Program-made: the position numbers and the translations under genes
Shown here: piece by piece, positions 6,431-13,765 of the stretch
Layout: every line of letters starts with the position of its first letter
How positions within the stretch are numbered: position 1 is the first letter of the stretch
Virus record (IMG/VR): IMGVR_UViG_3300048547_000037
Location: 1-22,532 of that record
Length of the DNA stretch: 22,532 bases
Direction: 5' to 3' (one strand)
Source of the DNA: a virus
The notes under the pieces: model-generated
The model's input: only the letters and a program-made list of their open reading frames with translations
Database searches by the model: none
Told to the model about the DNA's origin: nothing

Positions 6431-8674
6431 ATGGCTTCATTACTTCAACGCCTTAGCAATCTAATCACAAAAAACGCGCAACAAACCGCCGCGGCATATA
6501 ATAAGGCAATATATCAGTATTTGGGTGAATCAATCATTTGGAATCCTGAAAATGATGATTCGTACATTCAACAAGGATATCGAAAGAACGCAACAATATA
6601 TTCACTTGTCAATATCATTACAAAAGCGGCAACAACCATTCCGTTTCAAGTGTACGAAAAAACAAATGAAAACGACTTAAAAAGATACAAGGCATTGACA
6701 AGCGGGACAATTGATTCCGGCGCACTTTACAAAGCCGAAATACTAAGAAAGCAAGCGTTGAATGAATTGGAAGGAACGCCGCTTCATGAACTATTGGAAC
6801 GTCCAAATCCTTCGCAATCTTACAATTCATTTTTGACTGAACTTGTTGCGTTTGGGAAATTGACCGGCAACCGATACGTTTATGGGATTGCACCGGAAAC
6901 GGGAATGAATCAAGGGCGTTATTCTGAACTTTATGTCATGCCGTCGCAAGTCATGGAAATTGTTTCGGGCGGTTTTATGCAACCGGTCAAAGGATATCGA
7001 ATTGAATACAACGGGACGTTTGATTTGCCCGCCGACGACATTTGTCACATTAAGGATTTCAACCCTTATTACGACGGAACGGGTTCACATTTATACGGTC
7101 AATCCCCATTGCGTGCCGGACTTCGTTCGCTTACAACAAACAATGAAGCGGTCACAACGGGTGTGAAGTATTTACAAAACCAAACGGCGCGTGGTGTCTT
7201 AATGAGTGAAGAAGGCGACCTTAATGAAATGCAAGCGCAACAATTGAAAGACAAATTCCGCCAACAATTCCAAGGTTCTTCAAACGCCGGTGATGTTATT
7301 ATAACACCAAAAAAATTATCATGGGTGAACTTCGGATTGAACGCCGCGGACGTGTCACTTATTGAACAATACAACGCGTCAATCAAAGATTTGTGCAATG
7401 TTTACAACGTACCCGTTCAGTTATTGAACAACACCGAATCAAGCACATACAACAATATGCGTGAAGCGAAAAAGGCGTTGTATCAAAATTGCGTTATTCC
7501 TGAACTTATCAAAGTACGCGACGAATTGAACCGTTGGTTGGTTCCAAAGTTTGGTGACAATTTATTCCTTGATTTTGATTTCACTTCGATTCCTGAATTG
7601 CAAGAAGAAACGGAAAAAGTCGTTGGACAATTGACGCAAGCGTGGTGGTTGACACCAAACGAAAAACGAATTGCGATGTCTTACGGTCAAGACGAAGACA
7701 CCCCCGCACTTGACGACTACTATATACCGGCGAACCTTATTCCAACACAAAACGTTGGTGTTGAAATGCCCGACCCCGAACCAATTGAAGACCGGAAAGA
7801 AGACAAACCAATTGACGAAATGGTCAAGCTATTCAAGGCACTTGTCCCGGGAATGACCGACGTATTCACAACGGTTGACGAAGCCGAAGCGCGTGCGGTT
7901 GAACTTGGCGGAACGGGACACCATGAACATTCGTTTGACGGCGAAACAGTTTACATGCCTTTTGATTCGCATGAAGAATATGAAGCCGCGATTGAATCGC
8001 AAAAGAACTATCACGATGAAGAAGAAGAAAAAGAAATTTCGGAACGTTTGAAAGCCGCGCTTGAAAATAAGGTTGAAGAACACAACGACGAAGTTGACAA
8101 CGACCCTGACAAATCAACTGACGTTGACACGTTGTTTGAAGTTTATGAACGTGGTGTTGGCGCATATAGAACCAACCCGGAATCAGTTCGACCGAATGTT
8201 TCGTCGCCTGAACAATGGGCAATGGGACGCGTGAATTCTTATTTGTTTGCACTTAGAAACGGAAAGTTTCGTTCAGGAAAACACGACACCGATTTGTTAC
8301 CCGAGGGACACCCAATGAGTTCAAAAGAAGAAGAAGAAAAAAACGGTGACACGTTTGACAACTATCCACAAAGCGCAACCAACAACGCAAAACGAATGAT
8401 TGAATGGCGCGAAAAATACGGTGACGAAGTTACTGCGGGAACGATGACGGGTTGGCGAAGGGCGCGCATGATAGCCGACCGCGACCCTTTGAATGTTGAC
8501 ATGTTGCGAAGAATCAATTCATTTTTTGCACGTCATGAAGGCAACGAGAAAATCGCTGAACAATACAAAGAAACACCATGGAAAGACAACGGGTTCGTTT
8601 CATGGAATCTTTGGGGCGGAACGCAAATGCGTGATTGGGTGAAAGAAACATTGTCCAAATTAGAAAACGAATAA
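6431..8674 (+). CDS. Portal protein with long C-terminal multi-domain extension
   Basis: 747 residues. The first ~440 are an HK97-type portal: IIWNPENDDSYIQQGYRKNA at the start, GTPLHELLERPNPSQS, the clip/stem region, and NVPVQLLNNTESSTYNNM. Portals of this family are usually ~380-450 residues, so the last ~270 are extra. That part contains three segments: EARAVELGGTGHHEHSFDG (~485-503); VYERGVGAYRTNP...PEQWAMGRVNSYL with HDTDLLPEGHP (~567-627); and TGWRRARMIAD...RINSFFARHEG...WNLWGG (~672-733). I recognise these as phage-type accessory domains usually seen in separate or minor head proteins. The linkers are acidic and Glu-rich. The twelve-fold ring would carry these domains at the packaging vertex. 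Confidence 0.9.
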   Translation: MASLLQRLSNLITKNAQQTAAAYNKAIYQYLGESIIWNPENDDSYIQQGYRKNATIYSLVNIITKAATTIPFQVYEKTNENDLKRYKALTSGTIDSGALYKAEILRKQALNELEGTPLHELLERPNPSQSYNSFLTELVAFGKLTGNRYVYGIAPETGMNQGRYSELYVMPSQVMEIVSGGFMQPVKGYRIEYNGTFDLPADDICHIKDFNPYYDGTGSHLYGQSPLRAGLRSLTTNNEAVTTGVKYLQNQTARGVLMSEEGDLNEMQAQQLKDKFRQQFQGSSNAGDVIITPKKLSWVNFGLNAADVSLIEQYNASIKDLCNVYNVPVQLLNNTESSTYNNMREAKKALYQNCVIPELIKVRDELNRWLVPKFGDNLFLDFDFTSIPELQEETEKVVGQLTQAWWLTPNEKRIAMSYGQDEDTPALDDYYIPANLIPTQNVGVEMPDPEPIEDRKEDKPIDEMVKLFKALVPGMTDVFTTVDEAEARAVELGGTGHHEHSFDGETVYMPFDSHEEYEAAIESQKNYHDEEEEKEISERLKAALENKVEEHNDEVDNDPDKSTDVDTLFEVYERGVGAYRTNPESVRPNVSSPEQWAMGRVNSYLFALRNGKFRSGKHDTDLLPEGHPMSSKEEEEKNGDTFDNYPQSATNNAKRMIEWREKYGDEVTAGTMTGWRRARMIADRDPLNVDMLRRINSFFARHEGNEKIAEQYKETPWKDNGFVSWNLWGGTQMRDWVKETLSKLENE

Positions 8675-8675
8675 A

Positions 8676-8954
8676 ATGAAAGAACTTTCAAAACAAACGA
8701 AATTCAACATGTCAATCGAAACAATGATTTCGTTGGCGGGCGGACTTATTATTGCGACGGGTTTTTATTGGAACTTAAAAGCGCAAATCAATGAGGCAAT
8801 GTTGCAACCCGCCCCGACAATATCGCGTGAAGAATTCGACATGAAAGACAACATGATTCGCAACGAGGTTATGAACAACCGGGAACTAATTGAAAAAAAC
8901 TTTGAAAAACTTGAAATCATTGAAGCGCGTTTGTATGAATTAAAAACGAACTAA
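8676..8954 (+). CDS. Small single-pass membrane protein with coiled coil
   Basis: 92 residues. After a short basic start there is a hydrophobic segment (ETMISLAGGLIIATGFYW, ~15-32) and then a charged helix (MIRNEVMNNRELIEKNFEKL, continuing into EIIEARLYEL) that looks like a coiled coil. It starts two bases after the portal stop. An alternative start is the Met at residue 12. The shape could suit a holin or spanin partner, a tail-vertex factor or a host-envelope protein; nothing in the sequence decides. It is the first of three consecutive membrane or exported proteins. Confidence 0.65.
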   Translation: MKELSKQTKFNMSIETMISLAGGLIIATGFYWNLKAQINEAMLQPAPTISREEFDMKDNMIRNEVMNNRELIEKNFEKLEIIEARLYELKTN

Positions 8955-8955
8955 A

Positions 8956-9285
8956 ATGAAAACTTTGTTGCTTGTCTTATTGGCTTTGTTTGTCCCTACA
9001 AAAACAATTAATGCGCCAATTGAAAGCAACGACATAACAGTTCTACAAATCAACGCCCGTTGGAATCAAAATAAAACAATCGACCTGAACGGATTGATTG
9101 GTTGCAAAGTTCAATTCGCTTGGCTTGAAAATCAAAACAGTCAAATGAAATCACAAATTCAAACCGTTCCAACAATTGTCGTTTACAAAGGAACGCGACC
9201 GGTTCAACAATGGGCGGCGGATTTGTCATTTTCACTTGACATTGATATAAACGAAATACAAAATTTCATTGATAAAATACGATAA
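8956..9285 (+). CDS. Secreted thioredoxin-like protein lacking the CXXC motif
   Basis: 109 residues. Residues 1-20 look like a signal peptide (MKTLLLVLLALFVPTKTINA). The rest follows a thioredoxin-like plan: a strand (ITVLQINARW) ending where WCxxC normally sits, a second strand (KVQFAWLEN), then TVPTIVVYKG with the cis-Pro signature, GTRPVQQWAAD, and a final helix (INEIQNFIDKIR). The redox cysteines are absent (ARWNQNK in place of WCxxCK), so an oxidoreductase role is unlikely and a binding or structural role more so. It lies between two membrane-protein genes inside the capsid module. Fold is by pattern, moderate confidence. Confidence 0.6.
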   Translation: MKTLLLVLLALFVPTKTINAPIESNDITVLQINARWNQNKTIDLNGLIGCKVQFAWLENQNSQMKSQIQTVPTIVVYKGTRPVQQWAADLSFSLDIDINEIQNFIDKIR

Positions 9286-9286
9286 A

Positions 9287-9652
9287 ATGAACATTCAAAA
9301 AGACAAAGAATTTCGCGGTTATATTGGTGCGGGAATTATTTTTTTCCTTGTCATCGGACTTTTGTTGTTTCTTAGTTTTTATGAAGTCCCACAATCAAAC
9401 AACGACATTTTCAAAGTGATTGTCGGAATGCTTGTCGGTTCATTGTCTTTGGTGATTGCAACTTTTGTCGGCAAAGACCCTGAAGAAGTTTCCAAAATGA
9501 AAGCGAAAAACGAAAGTTTGGAAAAACAAGTTGCGCAAATCATTGACGAAAAAGACAAGATTGAAAAAACGTTGCGTGACTTACAAACCGAAGTGATTGA
9601 AAAACTTTCCATTTCGGGCGTGAACTTTGAATTCAAAAACATAAAAAAATAA
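9287..9652 (+). CDS. Two-pass membrane protein with coiled-coil tail
   Basis: 121 residues from the ATG at 9287, one base after the preceding stop; an upstream in-frame TTG would overlap that gene and is less likely. Two hydrophobic helices (YIGAGIIFFLVIGLLLFLSF and FKVIVGMLVGSLSLVIATFV) are followed by a Lys/Glu-rich coiled coil (VSKMKAKNESLEKQVAQIID). The N- and C-termini probably face the same side of the membrane. No family is recognised. The layout could fit a holin, but a better holin candidate sits by the endolysin. Confidence 0.65.
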   Translation: MNIQKDKEFRGYIGAGIIFFLVIGLLLFLSFYEVPQSNNDIFKVIVGMLVGSLSLVIATFVGKDPEEVSKMKAKNESLEKQVAQIIDEKDKIEKTLRDLQTEVIEKLSISGVNFEFKNIKK

Positions 9653-9654
9653 GC

Positions 9655-10560
9655 ATGCCAACACTAAGGGAAAAAGAAATTGTCAAAAAAAATTTCGTTG
9701 ACGATTGGCGTTCGGCGTTTTCAAAGCGACTTGGACGTGCTGAAAACCGCCTTGTCGCGCGTTTAAAACGTTTCTACAAACGAAACTATTTTCAAGCGAT
9801 TGACACGTTCATTCAAACAAATAACATTCAAACTGAAGGTTTATTCAAAACCGATGATTGGAAAAACATATACATTGCAATTTACACCGATATCGGAATG
9901 GACTTTGCGAAATGGTATGCAAACAATTTCCGGCGGTACATTCCAAAATCATTTGATTCGGAAAAACTTGAAGACGTGTTTCAACAAGCGTTCAACGCTT
10001 ACGCTTTACAACATGCCGGAACGCAAATTGAGTTGGTTCAAGGAACGGCACTTGAAACACTAAAAAAGATTTTGCAAAGACGATTGCAAGACCCCGAATT
10101 CAATTCACTTGGCGAACGTGAACGCGCCCGGATATTGCGTTCAGAGTTCACACGATATTCCGATTTCCAAGCGCGTCGGTTGGTTCGTACTGAAGCGACA
10201 AACGCGGCAAACCTTGGCGTTGAAAAAGGCGCAACAACTTTGTTTCCGCCTGACCAATTGAATAAGCGTTGGATTACCGCGCGTGACGGTCGTGTTCGTT
10301 CTTTTTTTAACGGCGACAAAGCCGACCACGTTGAAATGGAAAGACACCCGGATATTCCTTTTGACGGGTTTTTTGACGTGCCAACTGAAATTTCAAGTGA
10401 TAAAATGCGACGCCCCGGCGACCCTTCAGGTTCGGCGGCAAATCGAATAAATTGTCGTTGCGGTATTATTCCAATTCCGATTGAAGGTGCGCAAGCGCGT
10501 GAAGGATTGACGGGGGTTGGTGTTGGCTTGTCCGGCGCGGGAACGTCGTCAATTGTCTAA
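9655..10560 (+). CDS. MuF-like minor head protein
   Basis: 301 residues. A helical N-terminal half leads to the signature of the phage Mu gpF / SPP1 gp7 family: RRLVRTEATNAANLG (174-188), KRWITARDGRVR (204-215), a His at 225, and NRINCRCG (263-270) preceded by GDPSGSA. Such proteins associate with the portal and enter the capsid in few copies. Position after the portal and before the protease fits. The end beyond residue ~280 is Gly-rich and probably flexible; there is no toxin domain. Confidence 0.85.
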   Translation: MPTLREKEIVKKNFVDDWRSAFSKRLGRAENRLVARLKRFYKRNYFQAIDTFIQTNNIQTEGLFKTDDWKNIYIAIYTDIGMDFAKWYANNFRRYIPKSFDSEKLEDVFQQAFNAYALQHAGTQIELVQGTALETLKKILQRRLQDPEFNSLGERERARILRSEFTRYSDFQARRLVRTEATNAANLGVEKGATTLFPPDQLNKRWITARDGRVRSFFNGDKADHVEMERHPDIPFDGFFDVPTEISSDKMRRPGDPSGSAANRINCRCGIIPIPIEGAQAREGLTGVGVGLSGAGTSSIV

Positions 10561-10580
10561 ATTAAAAATTTGTAAATTTG
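10553..10580 (+). promoter_or_regulatory. Putative promoter before prohead protease
   Basis: TTG at 10553-10555, 17 bases, then TAAATTTG at 10573-10580 match the -33/-7 arrangement reported for Bacteroidota. The -33 element overlaps the end of the minor head gene. The protease ATG is 14 bases after the -7 box, leaving a short A-rich leader. Confidence 0.65.
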
Positions 10581-10594
10581 TAAAAAATAAAAAT

Positions 10595-11278
10595 ATGTCT
10601 ATTTTATTTAAGACCGCACCCGTTGGGGAATTGCTTGACGCCGATGAGAAGGCGGGCATTGTCAAGGGTTACGGTTCATATTTTGGAAATAAAGATTCCG
10701 ACAACGACGTGATTGTCAAAGGTGCTTACAAAAAGACCATTGAAGAAAACGGCGAACGTGTGAAATACTTATATCAACACGACATGTTCAAACCAATTGG
10801 AAAAATGGTTGAACTATATGAAGACGACAAGGGCCTTGTTTTCGTTGCCGAGGTTGCCAAAACGCAACTTGGAATGGACACGATTGAACTAATGAAAGCC
10901 GGCGTCATCACCGAAAATTCGGTTGGAATCATGCCAATACAAAAACAACAAAAAGGGGATATTCGCGAAATATCAGAGGTTAAACTTTACGAAATAAGCG
11001 CGGTCACAATTGCCGCCAATGACCAAGCGAAAATCCTTGATGTAAAAAATGAAACGTTGACAAAGCAACATTGTGAACGTTTTGAAAAACTTGCCAAGCT
11101 AATACGCAAAGGCAATATATCGGACGAAATGGGATTGTCCATTGAAGCCGAATTGTTGAAGCTGAAATCATTGTTTGAACAATTCACAACGCCGGTTGAG
11201 GAAACCACGTTGCCGAAAAACGCGGTTGATGCTGACGAACCTTTTAATTATATGTTGAACCTTTTCCAAAAAATTTAA
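10595..11278 (+). CDS. Prohead (capsid maturation) protease, HK97 type
   Basis: 227 residues from the ATG at 10595. An upstream in-frame ATG (10517) lies inside the minor head gene and before the promoter, so the downstream start is preferred. The sequence begins MSILFKTAPVGELLDADEKA and contains GYGSYFGNKDSDNDVIVKGA, then H62 in YLYQHD and S109 in ITENSVGIM, the expected His/Ser pair of the S78 protease fold, followed by LYEISAVTIAAND. It would cleave the delta domain from the capsid protein and then itself. The C-terminal ~60 residues are helical and may act as the scaffold-interacting tail. Three bases separate it from the capsid gene. Confidence 0.9.
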   Translation: MSILFKTAPVGELLDADEKAGIVKGYGSYFGNKDSDNDVIVKGAYKKTIEENGERVKYLYQHDMFKPIGKMVELYEDDKGLVFVAEVAKTQLGMDTIELMKAGVITENSVGIMPIQKQQKGDIREISEVKLYEISAVTIAANDQAKILDVKNETLTKQHCERFEKLAKLIRKGNISDEMGLSIEAELLKLKSLFEQFTTPVEETTLPKNAVDADEPFNYMLNLFQKI

Positions 11279-11280
11279 TC

Positions 11281-12438
11281 ATGGAAGAAAACACAAAAAA
11301 TCAAATTGACGCGATTGCAAAAGAAATCGAAGTCAAATTTGAAAACGTTGCGTCAACTAACAAAGACGAATTCAACGCGTTGACTGAAAAATTCAACGAA
11401 CTGAATTCAAGAATTGACGCCCAAGAAGTAGCGACCAAAAAATTCAATGAAAGTCGTGAACCAAAATCATTCAAGAATACACTAACAAAAGCAATTTCCG
11501 AAGGTGCGATTGACGCCCTTAAAAACGGAAACGCCCGTTCAGCTAAGTTCGAAATCAAAGCGGACATGACAACCGGTGCGGATTTTACCGGTGAAGTTAT
11601 TCCGGCGGATAGAGTTGCGGGATATAAGTTTGACCCAACGCGTTCAACGCACGTTCGTCAACTTATTCCAACGGGTTCAACTGCGTCTGACGTAGTTCGT
11701 TTTGTAAAGGAAAGCGGATATTCAAACGGTGCAGCTGCAACGTCTGAAGGTTCGACCCTTACTCAATCGGATTTTGACATGACCGCAAGCGATGCAAACG
11801 TTCAAAAAATTGGAACGTACTTCAGAATTTCAGAAGAAATGCTTGCCGATACGCCACAACTTACAAGCTACCTTTCAGCGCGTGCGCCTGAAAAACTATT
11901 GGAAGTTGAAGACACACAAATTCTAAGCGGAACCGGTGTTGCCCCACAATTAAGTGGTATCATTACCGATTCAGCTGATTTCGCGGCGGGTGGCTTTGCC
12001 AACGCTATCGAAAGCGCAAATGAATTTGACGTTCTTACGGTTGCAATGAACCAATTGTCACTTTCAAACTACCAAGCCAACTATATCATGATTAATCCAA
12101 CGGATTTCCACAAGATATTGTTATTGAAAGATTCAAATAACAACTATTTGAAAGACCAATGGTATCAAGGTTTGGAACCACGAATCAACGGCGTTCCCGT
12201 AGTTCTTTCAACTGCAATCACTTCCGACAAGTATTTAATCGGAAACTTTAGCGTTGGAACACAACTTTGGGTTCGTGACAATGTTTCTGTTGAATTCTTC
12301 AGAGAAGACGGAACCAATGTCCGCGATGGATTCGTAACGTGCCGCGTCATGGAACGCGTTGCGCTTACTAACTACTTACCAAACGCATTTGTAAACGGTG
12401 ATTTCAGCGTTGACAAAGCCGCGCTTGAAACTGCTTAA
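11281..12438 (+). CDS. Major capsid protein, HK97 fold with N-terminal scaffold domain
   Basis: 385 residues. The first ~60 form a charged coiled coil, the delta domain that acts as built-in scaffold and is removed by the adjacent protease, perhaps near K93 (FEIKADMTTG) though the exact site is inferred. The remainder shows HK97-family features: VIPADRVAGYKFDPTRSTHV, TYFRISEEMLADTP, LEVEDTQILSGTG, MINPTDFHKI, and the closing INGVPVVLSTAI and SVGTQLWVRD strands. No separate scaffold gene is present. A hairpin terminator lies 22 bases after the stop, setting the end of the capsid unit. Confidence 0.95.
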   Translation: MEENTKNQIDAIAKEIEVKFENVASTNKDEFNALTEKFNELNSRIDAQEVATKKFNESREPKSFKNTLTKAISEGAIDALKNGNARSAKFEIKADMTTGADFTGEVIPADRVAGYKFDPTRSTHVRQLIPTGSTASDVVRFVKESGYSNGAAATSEGSTLTQSDFDMTASDANVQKIGTYFRISEEMLADTPQLTSYLSARAPEKLLEVEDTQILSGTGVAPQLSGIITDSADFAAGGFANAIESANEFDVLTVAMNQLSLSNYQANYIMINPTDFHKILLLKDSNNNYLKDQWYQGLEPRINGVPVVLSTAITSDKYLIGNFSVGTQLWVRDNVSVEFFREDGTNVRDGFVTCRVMERVALTNYLPNAFVNGDFSVDKAALETA

Positions 12439-12460
12439 TAAGTAAGCAAATAGACCATAA

Positions 12461-12488
12461 AAGGGGCGCATTTGTGTCCCTTTTTTTT
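12461..12488 (+). terminator. Intrinsic terminator after major capsid gene
   Basis: AAGGGGCGC (12461-12469), loop ATTT, GTGTCCCTT (12474-12482) form a nine-pair stem with two G-T wobbles, running into a tract of eight T. Confidence 0.8.
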
Positions 12489-12537
12489 GTGTCTTATATT
12501 CGTAGAAATAAAAAAAATTTGTTTTTTTTAAAATATA

Positions 12538-12570
12538 TTTGCAATTAATAGAATTATTTTATTATCTTTG
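12538..12570 (+). promoter_or_regulatory. Strong-looking promoter of the inserted cassette
   Basis: TTTG at 12538-12541, a 21-base spacer and TATCTTTG at 12563-12570 form the best complete -33/-7 match in the window. Both upstream flank and spacer are very AT-rich, which may serve as an UP-like element. The next ORF starts 20 bases downstream. Confidence 0.7.
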
Positions 12571-12590
12571 ACATATCAAAAAATGAAACA

Positions 12591-12770
12591 ATGAACAAAA
12601 ATTACAATTACAGAGTTTTAAATTCAGAAGGTTTAATCAAGTTTACAGGTACAAATTTAGGTAGTTGGTTCACACTTGAAAAAGCAAGAGAACTTCGCGA
12701 CAATGGTGATTTTGGTGACACCATATTTGAATATGACAACAACGGAAATCAACTTTGGGAAACATTCTAA
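12591..12770 (+). CDS. Small hypothetical protein, 59 aa
   Basis: The first ORF after the strongest promoter. It reads MNKNYNYRVLNSEGLIKFTG and goes on with LGSWFTLEKARELRDNGD and IFEYDNNGNQLWETF. The two beta-strand blocks with a helix between (strand-turn-strand, helix, strand) suggest a compact alpha-beta fold. Its codon use is a little richer in TTA and AGA than its neighbours, as for an added gene. Small proteins of this look are seen in Bacteroidota and their phages, but I cannot name a family or function. Confidence 0.6.
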   Translation: MNKNYNYRVLNSEGLIKFTGTNLGSWFTLEKARELRDNGDFGDTIFEYDNNGNQLWETF

Positions 12771-12773
12771 ACA

Positions 12774-12884
12774 ATGAAAAAATTTGAACAAATCATTTAC
12801 GTCGGCGTTTACTCAATTGGTGTTGGCGCGTTGATTGTTGGATTCCTTGCGTTCGCCGCTTGGTTTGACACGATTGTATTATGA
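12774..12884 (+). CDS. Single-pass membrane microprotein, 36 aa
   Basis: After MKKFEQIIY the sequence is a clear hydrophobic helix (SIGVGALIVGFLAFAAWF). The ORF lies three bases after the previous stop and shares ATGA with the next, so the three small genes form one unit under the promoter at 12538-12570. No family is recognised; a role at the host membrane is the simplest guess. Confidence 0.5.
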   Translation: MKKFEQIIYVGVYSIGVGALIVGFLAFAAWFDTIVL

Positions 12885-13030
12885 CACTTATTCAGCAAAT
12901 AAAAGAACAGTTGAAGGAATTGGAATCAAAATCGGATTTCATGACCATACATGACAAGATATTTTTGTCAAGGGTTTCAAAGAAAATTGAAGACCTTGAA
13001 CATCGCATTCGGCGAAAGTCGGATTTTTAA
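12881..13030 (+). CDS. Small coiled-coil protein, 49 aa
   Basis: Starts by ATGA overlap with the preceding microprotein. The sequence (MTLIQQIKEQLKELESK and SRVSKKIEDLEHRIRRK) is almost all amphipathic helix with leucine and isoleucine spaced as in a helical hairpin. A terminator follows 30 bases later, closing the unit. Function unknown. Confidence 0.5.
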   Translation: MTLIQQIKEQLKELESKSDFMTIHDKIFLSRVSKKIEDLEHRIRRKSDF

Positions 13031-13060
13031 TAATTGTTATTCATATTTATTTAGATGTTG

Positions 13061-13092
13061 AAAACCCGTTGAACATTCAGCGGGTTTTTTTT
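13061..13092 (+). terminator. Intrinsic terminator closing the small-ORF unit
   Basis: AAAACCCG (13061-13068) pairs with CGGGTTTT, extended by TTGA against TCAG, to give a long stem with a tight loop followed by T residues. Confidence 0.85.
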
Positions 13093-13120
13093 GTAATTTA
13101 GTTACAACCAACAAAAACAA

Positions 13121-13495
13121 ATGAACACCAACCAAAAAGGTTGTTTCGCTGAATACAAATTTGCAACCGCCGCAATGGAATGCGGTTTGAATGTTTCAAT
13201 GCCTTTGCTTGATTCGTCAAGGTACGATTGTATTGTTGAACATCAAGGGCGGCTTTCAAAAGTCCAAATCAAAAACGCAAATGACCGAAATGAATCTGAA
13301 GAAAAAAAAGGTGTTCATGTCACTATGCTACAAAGCGGAAATTTTTACAATAAAGATTTAGTTGACGTTTTTGCAATCTATGTTTTTGACGGTTTCTTTA
13401 TTATTCCAAATGAAGAACAACGCGCCTTCAGGTTTACACCCGGCGGAAAGTATTCGAATTTTTTTAATAACTTTGCACCATTCTTCAATCAGTAG
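13121..13495 (+). CDS. PD-(D/E)XK endonuclease, homing-type (PDDEXK_5-like)
   Basis: 124 residues. KGCFAEYKFATAAMECG supplies the N-terminal helix with E11, then SRYDCIVEH with D36 and KVQIKNA with Q49-x-K51. The D...QxK form, with Gln replacing the usual Glu, is typical of the group-I-intron-associated PD-(D/E)XK endonucleases. These are often free-standing mobile genes in phage genomes. It is flanked by terminators on both sides and lies between the capsid and connector genes, where no phage function requires a nuclease, so a selfish element is likely. It is the only clear gene here ending in TAG. Upstream, GTAATTTAG is a weak match to a -7 box. Confidence 0.7.
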   Translation: MNTNQKGCFAEYKFATAAMECGLNVSMPLLDSSRYDCIVEHQGRLSKVQIKNANDRNESEEKKGVHVTMLQSGNFYNKDLVDVFAIYVFDGFFIIPNEEQRAFRFTPGGKYSNFFNNFAPFFNQ

Positions 13496-13524
13496 GATTT
13501 TTTCATTGTTTCATTAGGAAAAAG

Positions 13525-13551
13525 CGTCGAATTTGTTCGGCGTTTTTTTTT
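13525..13551 (+). terminator. Intrinsic terminator after homing-type endonuclease
   Basis: CGTCGAA (13525-13531) and TTCGGCG (13536-13542) form a seven-pair stem with one T-G wobble around the loop TTTG, followed by nine T. Confidence 0.85.
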
Positions 13552-13560
13552 GTATTTTTG
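13532..13560 (+). promoter_or_regulatory. Promoter of the head-tail connector unit, overlapping a terminator
   Basis: TATTTTTG at 13553-13560 is a TAnnTTTG -7 box. The terminator's tetraloop TTTG (13532-13535) lies 17 bases upstream, correct for the -33 element, so terminator and promoter share bases. The next ATG is 19 bases downstream. Confidence 0.6.
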
Positions 13561-13579
13561 TTAAATAAAATCATTAATC

Positions 13580-13765
13580 ATGAAAGTAAAAATGACAAAG
13601 CGCATCAAGCATGGTTCAAACTTGTTTGAAGCCGGTGAAGTTTACACCGTCGGCGCAATCACCGGGCATTCATGGGTTTCAAAAGGTTATTGTGAAGAAC
13701 ACAAAGAAGAACCCAAACCCAAAGCAAAAAAGGCAAAAAAAGCGGAACCCAAAATTGAAGAATAA
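13580..13765 (+). CDS. Small structural-region protein, 61 aa, Lys-rich tail
   Basis: Residues 1-40 (MKVKMTKRIKHGSNLFEAGE, then VYTVGAITGHSWVSKGYCEE) resemble the short SH3-like proteins often placed before the head-tail connector in siphophages. The rest is a Lys/Glu/Pro-rich tail (KPKAKKAKKAEP) that is probably disordered. It shares one base with the next gene (TAATG). A virion role is inferred from position. Confidence 0.6.
   Translation: MKVKMTKRIKHGSNLFEAGEVYTVGAITGHSWVSKGYCEEHKEEPKPKAKKAKKAEPKIEE

Noticed and set aside
8676-9652. Holin or spanin function for the membrane proteins in the capsid module
   Set aside because: Topology would allow it, but a better holin lies next to the endolysin and no spanin lipobox is visible, so no function was assigned.
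10517-10594. Longer N-terminus for the prohead protease
   Set aside because: Would overlap the minor head gene and precede the promoter at 10553-10580; the ATG at 10595 gives the usual family start.
12583-12594. Three-codon ORF (M-K-Q) overlapping the 12591 start by ATGA
   Set aside because: Could be a leader minicistron, but at three codons there is no way to tell it from chance by sequence.
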